From NCBI GenBank assembly GCA_038363925.1, contig JAQQWL010000008.1, positions 186,001 through 250,000 of the forward strand: a DNA stretch of 64,000 nucleotides, written 5' to 3'. How positions within the stretch are numbered: the stretch's first letter is position 1; the number at the start of each line of letters is the position of its first letter. The notes under the pieces are model-generated. The model had not been told where the DNA came from, ran no database searches, and saw only the letters and a program-made list of their open reading frames with translations. Origin of the DNA: Apiospora phragmitis. Taxonomy: Eukaryota > Ascomycota > Sordariomycetes > Amphisphaeriales > Apiosporaceae. This document shows, piece after piece, positions 21,885 through 31,336 of the stretch. The position numbers and the translations under genes are program-made.

Positions 21885-23835
21885 ATGGGTCTCTTTTCAC
21901 TCTGCAATGGCCTTCTGGGCTCCATCACCCCAGAGCAACAGAACTTGTGAGTACACGCGTGGCCTCTCCCTGCGTCTGAAGATATAGATCTAACGAGATA
22001 CAGGAAGTCGCTATGGGGTACTCTGCTGTTGCCCACGCTGCCGATGTGGCTCATGGGCCAGGGCGGCAGTCATGGTGTCACCCCTTGGGGAGACAGGACT
22101 GCTGAAGGAACCAATGCCTACACCGACTACCCAACGACAGGCGTGACAAGGCATTACGAGTTCAATATCACGCGGGACTTAATATCACCCGATGGATATC
22201 AAAAATCCGTTCTGCTGGTGAATGGGCAGTTCCCTGGTCCTTTGGTCGAAGCCAACTGGGGAGACTACATCGAGGTGAAGGTCAACAACCACATCACAGG
22301 TGACGAAGAAGGCACATCAATGCACTGGCATGGATTTCTCCAACAGGAAACACCTTGGATGGATGGCACCCCAGGTGTATCCCAATGCCCCATCGCCCCC
22401 GGCAAAAGCTTCACCTACAAGCTCCATGCTACACTCTACGGCACATCGTGGTATCACGCTCACTACTCGGGTCAATACGCCGGGGGTCTCTTGGGCCCAA
22501 CGGTTATTTACGGGCCCAACCACGTTGACTACGATACTGATCTTGGACCTATCATGGTCAGTGGTACGTACAAACATCCCACCTCGCCTGATAGTGATGA
22601 CAGGAAAAGCTAATGAGCAGCAGATTGGTGGCACAAGGATTACCATTCAGTCGTTGAGGAGATCATGGCACCTGGATTCCGCGGTCAGACAATATCCGAC
22701 AATAATCTGATCCAGGGCAAGATGATATTCAACTGCAGCATGGTAGAGAAGGATGACAAGACGCCATGCCACAACCATGCCGGTATTGCTAAGTTCAGGT
22801 TCCAGAAAGGCAAGACTCACCGACTCCGATTCGTCAACACTGGATCTCAGGGCACTGAGCGCGTTTCGATCGATGGGCACACCATGACAGTCATTGCCAA
22901 TGACTTCACTCCAATCATACCCTATGACACGAAAGTGGTCATTCTCGGTACCGGGCAGAGAGTTGACGTGGTGGTCAAGGCCGATGCTGGTAAGCATAAC
23001 TCAGTCTTCTGGCTCCGGGCGACCCTGAGTCCCTGCTCGGTAGCCAAGCAGCACTTTGCGCAGGCCGCCATCTTCTACGATGACGCCGACGAGAATGAAC
23101 TGCCCAACAGCAAGGCGTGGCCGGATGAGGATCCAAACACATGCGCCAATGAGGAACTGTACCTCACTCAGCCGCTGTACCCCATGAAGGTCCCTGAACC
23201 ATCTTACACCCAGGAGATGGATATCGGCGTCATCATCAACAAGACGGACCACTTCCTGTGGATATTTGACGGTGCCTCGCCGCGCGTGGACTACAACCAC
23301 CCGACCCTCCTGACGGCGAAGGAGGGTGACTTGACCTCGTTTGGTTCAGACACCGGCATTTATGATTATGGCACCAACAGTTCCATACGCATCAACATCT
23401 GGAACCCGCTTATCGCGTAAGTCTATTTCCTCCAGTCCTGACATCAACCATTCACCATCACGACGCTCTTCTAACCGATCTACCAGTCCTCATCCTATGC
23501 ACGCACACGGCGTGGAAATGTACATCCTCTCACAGGGCCCCGGGAAGTGGGATGGCTCCACCATCACCAACGCCAACAACCCTCTGCGCCGCGATGTGCA
23601 CATGGTACAAGGCGGTGGTCATCTCGTGGTCCAGATTGACACGTGGAACACCGGGCTCTGGGCGTTCCATTGCCACATCGCGTGGCATGCGGCTCAAGGC
23701 TTCTTCACCCAGATCGTCTTCAACTCACACAAGCTTACTGAATTGGACATTCCCGACAGCATCTACCAAACATGCCGGGAATGGGATGATTGGACGTTGA
23801 CGGCGGTGGTGGACCAGATTGACAGTGGCATCTAG
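21885..23835 (+). CDS. Ascomycete laccase-type multicopper oxidase
   Basis: A copper oxidase that couples four one-electron oxidations of phenolic substrates to reduction of oxygen to water. It resembles ascomycete laccases and dihydrogeodin-oxidase-like pigment enzymes. Four exons fit: 21885..21946, 22004..22563, 22624..23416 and 23487..23835, giving 587 residues. All four copper motifs are intact: HWHG (H128/H130), WYHAHY (H172/H174), HPMHAHG (H474-H479) and HCHIAWH (H533-H539) with its T1 cysteine C534. The position ten residues after that cysteine is Phe, as in higher-potential enzymes. A hydrophobic stretch at about residues 25-37 ([16 protein letters not shown]) may be a signal anchor or late signal peptide, so secretion is likely but not certain. 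The enzyme sits about 5 kb upstream of a tyrosinase, which hints at a shared phenol- or melanin-related role; its substrate cannot be read from sequence. Confidence 0.9.
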
Positions 23836-25693
23836 GTAGCGCGTTGCATTCCCCCCCTTTTAACTTTCTCTGTACCTATTCGCCTGCATAGACATGCGTG
23901 TATCATCTTGTCAATATTAGTTAGCTAGATAGCTTTGTATCACCATCTATTCCTAATGTCTTCAATCGCTCCCGGCTACCATATGCTAATTATGCTTTGT
24001 GGACAAGCTCTTCTCTAAACACGACACCTTGCTATGGCACGAGAGACTCGAGCCACCTTTTTCACAGATATGGCTGAATCACAGTTGGATTGCCCGCTAG
24101 AACACGACCACCCCCAAATCCAAACGCTCGAAATAAACCGAGATGAGACTATACTGTCAACCCTACCCTTGGACGCATCCAAACATCCCTCTGGCAAGCG
24201 TTCGCCTAGTACCACATGATCTACATGGGGGCTCCGAGACACTCAGCGGTGTGACTCGAAGAAAGAAAGGAAACCCTACCGGCCTGTTTCAATATCCCGA
24301 GGAAAAGAAGTGCCACCCCACCCCCCGGAGCCGGGCCAGCTTGTCTCACTATAGTAGCGCGCTCCGCTTCGACGCAAAGCTAGACGGTGCGGGCACAGAT
24401 CCTACATATGTATAGAATTCAGCCGTGGAATAGTCAAGTTATCCTTCCCTTGGCTCTCCTAGTATGCTGCACGCCCTTATCCGAGACTTCCTTTTCCGGA
24501 AAGACGAGTCCTCTTCCTCAACGGCTGGACCGCTGACAATTTGATTGCCATACTGCTGCAGTGTGTACATCGGTTCTCGAATCCCGTACGTAATGAAGTC
24601 CTCTCGTGCGACTTCGATGGAGGGCTGGGTACTTACCTTCAGGTGACCTCATCCACCTGCCGCAGACGGCTTCTGGAAGTTATAGCCGCTCTGGATTCCA
24701 CTTCGCTTGGTAATGGAAACCATACCATCCCTTTGTTTCCTAGTTCCCTTCTTTTGAAGCCATTCGCAGTTACAAGGCTGGTCACCTACTCACTGGCCAC
24801 CTTTCTGTCGGGGCTGGAACACCAAGTGCCATCGAATATGAGCATAGAAAGGTGATCGTTGTGTAGTGTTGCGGTGATATACACAACTGACAAATCTCGC
24901 CCAATAAATCCAAGAGCAGGGCGTTCGGTTCTTTACAGGAGTATTGTCGAAAGGAACATGTATTTCCTCCTCAACTAAAACAGCCAAGCTGGCCTTGACT
25001 AGCGCTTTGCGTCCTTGTATCGTAGCTAATAGGCGCGTGGATTGGCTGTACTCCACGTTGTTCTCGCCCCTGTATTATAGGACTGGTTTTGTCGAGTTGA
25101 GCGCTCTCGGGACCTATGGATGGGGTTCACGAAAAGGACACTCATATGTAATATTGACTTATATAGACCCCTTTTTAATAAAACCTAGCTTAGTATTTAT
25201 ATGGAATATACCGGCAGTAATATAATATAAAAAGATATAATTTAAGGGGTACATACTTTGTGAGCATTCGGTCAGCGTGGTAGGTCCTGAGAGGCGGGGG
25301 TTCAAAGCCTTGGGTTTCGCATCTATCTACCGGGTCTATCTCATGTCATATATACAGGTCCTTGGTGTCTGAGCGCATACCAATTCATCCCTTCTGAACA
25401 TGCGCTCACTGCATGGGGCACATAAGGCCTTCCTAAACCTTGATGTGCCTTCGTCTCGCACTGAACAATGCTGTAGTGTGCTGCCACATCAGATTGGTTG
25501 CTCACATACTTAATTAAACTTTCTTATTCTCTCTCTTATTTAAGCTATAAATATAAGCTAGTCTGTTTATATTAAATCACTTATATAATCGCTATAAGCT
25601 TTCTTTAATTTACCGTATTATTTACTTTAAACGTAACACGAGAAATAAAATATACTCGTAGCTTTTAATCAGACGTTGCATTTTATATATAGA
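23836..25693. other. Intergenic region with AT-rich islands
   Basis: The first half is the 3' flank of the laccase gene and unremarkable DNA. Two strongly AT-rich patches (about 25140-25260 and 25500-25693), rich in TATA, TTTA and AATA words, flank about 250 bases of normal composition. This is what RIP-degraded repeats look like, but no terminal repeats or coding remnant could be identified. Confidence 0.5.
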
Positions 25694-26320
25694 CTATACA
25701 GGTACGTTTATAGATATGGCACCGTCACTTGCTAAAGAAACCACCAGGCCACCAGTCAAAATCGTCAACCCAACACCTATCATAAACGACATCCAACCAG
25801 TCGACTTCTGCTCCGATTTCTTCTTTCTTCTCCTTCTCTTCTTCTTCTTTTCCTTCTTCTCCCCCAACAGGTCGTCCAGGGCGAGTATGCGTTCACCGTC
25901 ATCTACCTCATCATATTCCTCCACGAAGAAACCCCTTTGGACCAGCTTTCGATGAGTTTTCGTCAGGTTATAGTCGATTCGGTCGCATGATTTTTCCAAT
26001 TTTTGGAGTTTGTCGTGCCATTTCTGGTCTATGCCCGCATTGCTTGCCGAATTTGCTACGGCAGCGGCCGCCAGCATGCTCTTGTATCTCCCCAACCCCT
26101 CTCGAGCTTCGAGGATATCGGCGCGGAGCCGTTGTCCGTCCGCCGGCGCACCGGCTGTTGCCGGCCGGGTTCTACCTCCTTGCGACGTCTCCAATGCTTG
26201 CGGCCCCCCTCCTCTGCAGTGGTCAGAGTCTGTCCGTGACGGAGCATAGTTGTCCTTGAGCAGCTGCATTGAGATTTTCTTGATTCTGCCATAAGTCCTG
26301 TAGTGCCTGCCTAGCCCCAT
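25694..26320 (-). CDS. Hypothetical tail-anchored protein
   Basis: No family is recognised. The frame codes 208 residues. The C-terminal two thirds look like real protein: a helical, charged region (LRADILEAREGLGRYKSML, KWHDKLQKLEKSCDRIDYN), an acidic patch (EEYDEVDDGERILALDDLL), a long Lys/Arg run at about residues 153-168, and one predicted membrane helix (FMIGVGLTILTGGLVVSLA) close to the C terminus. This resembles a tail-anchored cytosolic protein. The first 50 residues are of lower quality, and an acceptor-like CTGACCACTGCAG lies inside them, so the true gene may have an upstream exon. The stop codon borders an AT-rich island. The neighbours are two phenol oxidases, but nothing links it to them. 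Confidence 0.5.
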   Translation of the reverse strand: MGLGRHYRTYGRIKKISMQLLKDNYAPSRTDSDHCRGGGPQALETSQGGRTRPATAGAPADGQRLRADILEAREGLGRYKSMLAAAAVANSASNAGIDQKWHDKLQKLEKSCDRIDYNLTKTHRKLVQRGFFVEEYDEVDDGERILALDDLLGEKKEKKKKRRRRKKKSEQKSTGWMSFMIGVGLTILTGGLVVSLASDGAISINVPV

Positions 26321-29007
26321 CTCTAAAATGGCACCGAGGTCTTTTCCAACGCTGCTCCATTCAACCGGAGCCCCGTTTTCTTTCCGGGCTCCCAGATGTC
26401 TCAGTCCAGCGGCAGAGCCCCCCCTTATAGAGGTGCGAGGCCACTTGTGGACTGTGTACAGCGCCTGTTGCAGGCCTGGGGGGGGTTCTGGGGGGCCTGT
26501 CCCGTGGCATTTCTGCGAAGACCGTTGCCCTTCAGACCCTCACTAGGCTGCGCCTTTGGGACCGGCGCCCATTTACGCCCAATTGTCTGCTGAAGTCGTA
26601 TTTTTCGCATCTCTGACACGATGCGGAGCCGAATGGAATGTTGGTGATGTTATGCTCATAATCGCGTGATCAGCCCCTGAAGGTAGCTGATGTCCCGGTA
26701 CCTCGGATTTACCTTAAAGCGCTACCAGAATGTTACCCCGAAACTGGAAGAACAAGCTTCGGTGAGGGGGCCCTGGCGCCACCAGGCTGGTAAAAAAGCA
26801 AGCAGACACCGAGATCAGAACCATTCGCCATTGTAGCACGGCCATCCCTTGATAGTGATGGTTATGGCTTCTATCAGCAAGTCTTCAGACGCTCCAAGCA
26901 CAAAAGGCACCTTCTCTCACATGGAACGTTCCACGAGCGACTATCATGGCTTTTAGTATTGTGTCTATGTCATGACTCAAAGAGAAAAAAACGCCTGCAA
27001 CTTGTGAGTCAACTAGACCACCCACAAGGCGTGTGTCTTCTAAGAGGGCTAGTCAGTGTAGTTATTTACTCTTTTCAGGAAGACCTGTAAGTGCTATTTT
27101 CTTACTATGTGCAGAGTTTACCGTGTGTCCAATGTTGACCAGATTTGATTCATTTAGCTTTCACGTCGTGGTGTGCCTGCAAACCAGTCTACTTTCCCAC
27201 AAACGCCGGCTAGACTTTCAGGTCAGATCACCTAGTCTTGGTTTCTTATGCTTGTATTCGCAAGTCATAGTCACTGCATCAAGTCATTATTGTCTGTCTC
27301 GTGCTCTTCCAGCTTATGTAATGCTCATCTTGGATGCAGTCAAACTCAAACGGTGGAAACAGACTGAAGAAACGTTACCTGGCCGCCTTGCATGGACCCG
27401 GTTTGTGATGTGGGCGTGGGCTCACCATTGCTGCTGCTTACTTGCGGCTTGGGCGTTCCCACTGTCGCTTGTGGCTGTCGCCAAAGTGTCAGACCACTAT
27501 ATGTTGAACACACTAGCCGGTATCTGGTCAAGGTAATGTGATAGCCTTACCGCAAGTTGAACACGAGGAAACGAGTCAGCTATTTTGCATGGTAACTGCC
27601 TACTAGGTCGTCATCTTCAGACACACTAGAGGTGCCGACCAGTCGGTCATGTTGGAATGCCTCGGGAAGGCCTGATTCTAGTGCTCGGCCAGGTGCTCGG
27701 GATTACGGGACTATTTTCACTTACGGTATATGACATCGCTCGTATTGAGGAGATTGAGGAGCTCCCGTTTCCCAGCTAATAAAATGCAAGGGGCAAAACA
27801 GGAAAACACCTGGGCTGCATCCACCCAGTGAACGCTAGAGATGCAACGAATCGTCTACAAAAGTCAGGACCAAGCGCTACGCATATTCTTGGTAAGGCGT
27901 GACCGGCAGGCCGGCAAGATCTCAACGGGGTCGAGTCATTACCCACTGAAAGGGAGGATGGGACGATGGAGATGGAGACCAGTTCTGACCGGTGCTGACC
28001 AGTCACTTGGCAGTGCTGACCCGGGAGAGGATTTCAGTGTGCGGGGGAGGCGTTTCCTAGGAGTCCTAGGGTGATCAAACGGCTTGGGGAAACAACTGCT
28101 TTCTTTTGTCAATAATTGTCTGGGTTGTGTTTGGCGATGGTTGGTGCTAATTGAAATTATTGACGAGCTGGGCGACGCCAACGCGACTCAATAAACGCCA
28201 AGCTGAAAAGGGGACGCCGCCCGGCCGTTAGTCTGGCCCAGCCGAGTGGGAAAACTCTTCCTAGGGTGGTAGGGAGAAAAAGCACTAGAGACGGGCTGAA
28301 AAATGACGCAGCATTGCTGTCATTCCGAAAATAGGCCAGCTAATTTCAGAGAATAACAAGACCAGTTAAGGGGAACAGCGTGGTACGATGTCAATGGTCT
28401 AGTGTTTTCATGCATCAGCTCGTAAAATCGGGCGCCGTAAGCTGATGGGGGGGGCACCAGCCACCTTTTGTTCGTATAGGGGAAATCCTTGCCCGGGCAT
28501 GATCAACGATTAGCCCGATCGGTGCTAGAGCTCTCAGGTAAACAGGCGACTACGCGCAGCTGCGATTCGCTATCTGCAACATCTTCCGGCCCACACCCCA
28601 ACCTGGTTCGTGCAGCGCCCGGGACTCGGAAATGAGATCAAGGCACTTGGCGCTCCGGTTCTGTACACTTCTTTCACTTCTGTCAGTTCTTTCGCGGCTA
28701 GGGCAGGGCAGTCAACTGCCAGTTGACCTTGGCTCCATGGAACTAAAACTACTGCCCACCACGCTGCCTAGTCTTGGACAATACGAGCTTCTGTATGCTT
28801 ACGGCCTGGTCCGATTGGGATGGGCCTGCCATGGCAGATTAACCAAGCCACCTCGGCGCGTTGGGCTTGCAGGAGGCGGCATACATATAAAGCTCGGCAG
28901 GGCGCCGCCTCCCTGGGATCCGTTGAAGGGACTTCTTGCTTGCCACCCACATCTCCATTTTCGTCCCTCTTCTTTCAAGTCCGGACTCATACCTCAAGCT
29001 TGGCATC
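26321..29007. other. Intergenic region, 2.7 kb
   Basis: No gene is supported, despite an open frame of 167 codons at 27033-27536 that lacks protein-like composition. It holds a cluster of TGACC words at 27977-28021 and a C/G-rich promoter upstream of the tyrosinase. A TATA box is at 28886. Confidence 0.55.
28886..28891 (+). promoter_or_regulatory. TATA box of the tyrosinase gene
   Basis: TATAAA in an otherwise GC-rich context, 117-122 bases upstream of the tyrosinase ATG, a normal spacing for fungal genes with a leader of about 80-90 bases. Confidence 0.55.
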
Positions 29008-30208
29008 ATGTGGTTCTCCGTCGCTGCCCGCGCCCTGCTCGGCGCCTCCATGGCTACGGCCTTGGCCCTTCCGGTTGACCCCACCGCTCCCAAGGACCCG
29101 GGACACACCATGAAGCTCTTCACCCTGGAGCAGATGAAGGAGGCCTTCAGCAACGGCACCCTCCCCCCTATCAACGCCCCCGTCTCCCACAAGGCGGCGC
29201 CGGGCAAGGAGCAGGCCAACGCGCTGTTCAAGGTCAACGCCGTGAACGCCAACGCCGGCTGCTCGGCCAACCCCAACATGCGTTTCGAGTGGCGCGAGTA
29301 CTCAGACTCGGACCGTCACGCCCTCGTCAACTCCATCCAGTGCCTGCAAACGAGACCTGCGCGCATCGCCGGGTCCAACAGCCGGTTCCAGGACTTTGCC
29401 GTCATCCACCAGAAAATGTCCCCCGACATCCACAACAACCAGAAGTTCCTGCTGTGGCACCGCTACTTCCTCTGGGCTTTCGAGCAGGTCCTAAGGGAGG
29501 AGTGCGGCTTCGACCGCGCCTTTGTCTGGTGGGATGAGACCAAGGATGCCGGCCACTTCTCGCAGTTGGACATGTTCTCCCCCACCTTCTTCGGCACCAT
29601 GCACGGGTGCCTCAACGACGGCGTACGTTCCCATCCCCATCCCATAAGCCCCCACACGCGCTTTTGTTACGTGGTAGCTAACTCATCCCTTTTGCAGGCA
29701 TTCGCTGGCTGGCAGCAGGTTAGCGGTGGATGCGTTTCCCGCGAGGGCACCGCCGAGAACACGGCGCAGTGCAGCACGAGCTTCGAGAACTACTGCCGGG
29801 GCATGGGCAACTACCCCGACTTCGAGCGCTGCTGGGAGTACGGCCCCCACGGCTACGGCCACAACGGCATCGGCGGCACCATGGCATACGTCGAGATATC
29901 CCCCTCGGACCCGGCGTTTTATATGCATCACAGCTATGTTGATCGTGTCTACCGCGTGTGGCAAAACGCCGATCCGGCCCGCCGGACCAGCATCAGCGGT
30001 CTCACCGCCGATGGTTCCCCCTGACTATGGACACACGTAAGTTAAAAGACATTCTCCTTTCTGCCGTCCGGCGGTCCCATTTAGTCATTTGCGCATGCTA
30101 ACATGAAGTCGATTAGCCATTTCTCTTGGTGGTATCAAGCCTGATGTCACAGTCCGCGATGTCATCGACACCTTGGATGGTGCCATGTGCTACAGGTACA
30201 CATACTAG
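29008..30208 (+). pseudogene. Secreted tyrosinase with apparent one-base frame break
   Basis: A type-3 dicopper phenol oxidase. Exons fit at 29008..29622, 29698..30036 and 30117..30208. Residues 1-20 look like a signal peptide (SVAARALLGASMATALALP). CuA ligands are seen at H134, H142 and H151 (IHQ, DIHNN, LWHRYF), and CuB ligands at H256, H260 and H282/H283 (PHGYGHN, FYMHHSYVDR). After residue 335 the frame meets TGA at 30022. The expected C terminus (PLTMDT, then ISLGGIKPDVTVRDVIDT and YRYTY) continues only if one base is missing near 30013, and with that base the exon lengths sum to 349 codons exactly. Using a weak alternative donor (GTTCCC at 30014) also keeps the frame, giving 340 residues. 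So this is either a recent pseudogene, a base error, or an unusual splice. The first intron is 75 bases long and free of stops. Confidence 0.8.
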
Positions 30209-30811
30209 ACAGCATGCAAATAGACTTTTAATATATAATGATAATTCAATGGCCACCATAATCTGCCAGATTAGAATCCTCTGGAATGGCGTCTTATCCC
30301 AGCTTATCGTGTATTTGACCCTAACCCTGATCGTGATAATACGCCTCCCGAGGCATTCAGTAGATGTTGGGCGATCTATGCTTGCTCACTTTACAAACCT
30401 TGTTGGTGCCTGGTTCTCTTTGGCATTTTTACTTGATATGAAACCGATTGCGAGTCAAGGTCCTTGTGACAAATTTTGGAGTTTGTTGGTCAAGATCCCT
30501 GTAACAAACATGGATGTTTGTTGGCAGAACCAGCAACCCCATGGAAGAAATGGCCATGGTCATTCCTCGTCCGTTTTCGTCCAAACACTCTACCGAAGTC
30601 TATATATTGGCCAATGTACGAAGGAATATCAGCATCAGCATGGGCTTTCCTTTGGTCATTCTAGCGACTGGCTTTACTGGCTTTTCCATACTTTCACTAC
30701 AATTTTTGCCGGTTCCCCAAGAAGGGCCGGAGAATATCGGAAGAGTCGACTCAAAACATCCAAAAATCTCTACTTTACTCTATCGGTATCCCAAGACTAG
30801 ATTCAAGAATC
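30209..30811. other. Intergenic region, 600 bp
   Basis: Contains an open frame (30126-30800) that overlaps the tyrosinase end and has no protein-like features. A perfect inverted repeat with 9-base arms (AACAAACAT / ATGTTTGTT) lies at 30503-30522. Confidence 0.5.
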
Positions 30812-31336
30812 ATGTCCAGAATGGGAGAGTCGAAACTCTGGCGTTCCTTTATGTTTGATATGGTCTCCATCATGCTGAGGTTGGTCTACATTTCGCCACT
30901 CGCCTGTGTCCCGGCATACTTCGCTTGGGTCACCGATCAAAGTATCAAGCCGTATTTCGAGGAGCATGGCATGGGCGAGGATGCCGCGCATACGGGGCTT
31001 GTTCTCGCCGGCTGCATCATAGACATAGTTCTTCTCTACGTCTTACTGCTGCCCTCGCAAACCCCGGGACCAGGGTACCAATTTGCCTCGGCAGTCCTTG
31101 CGATCGTGCTGCTGGTCTTCAACTGCCTGACAGCCAAATACTCCTGGGAGTGGCGCCAGGTGCTCGATCACGCGGGCGAGACGGTGCTGGCAAAGAACTG
31201 CTTGGCTCTATTCATAATAGTCGTTTTCTGCCTGGCTAACGCAGGTATCTATCTGTTGCTTTCTGCACTCTATCGTCTCGCCAAGTGTGGCATCTATGGT
31301 TACGAAGTGGCTTCTTATGTGAGTTCTGCAGTCTGA
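30812..31336 (+). CDS. Hypothetical small multi-pass membrane protein
   Basis: A single-exon frame of 174 residues, with no recognised family. Four hydrophobic segments are spaced as membrane helices: VSIMLRLVYISPLACVPAYF (about 18-37), LVLAGCIIDIVLLYVLLL (about 63-80), FASAVLAIVLLVFNCL (about 91-106) and CLALFIIVVFCLANAGIYLL (about 130-149). Charged loops lie between them (SIKPYFEEHGMGEDAAH, KYSWEWRQVLDHAGE). Codon use and the even helix spacing favour a real gene over chance. Two methionines (30812, 30821) could start it. It begins about 600 bases after the tyrosinase on the same strand, but no functional link can be shown. Confidence 0.55.
   Translation: MSRMGESKLWRSFMFDMVSIMLRLVYISPLACVPAYFAWVTDQSIKPYFEEHGMGEDAAHTGLVLAGCIIDIVLLYVLLLPSQTPGPGYQFASAVLAIVLLVFNCLTAKYSWEWRQVLDHAGETVLAKNCLALFIIVVFCLANAGIYLLLSALYRLAKCGIYGYEVASYVSSAV

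Noticed and set aside
25260..25320. tRNA-like patch with GGGGGTTCAAAGCC
   Set aside because: Acceptor, D and anticodon stems could not be folded around it.
27033..27536. Plus-strand frame of 167 codons
   Set aside because: No recognisable features; the hydrophobic and Cys-rich translation looks random, and there is no homolog-like motif.
30503..30522. Perfect inverted repeat AACAAACAT-GG-ATGTTTGTT
   Set aside because: A 9-base arm pair is close to chance expectation in 64 kb and has no flanking mobile-element features.
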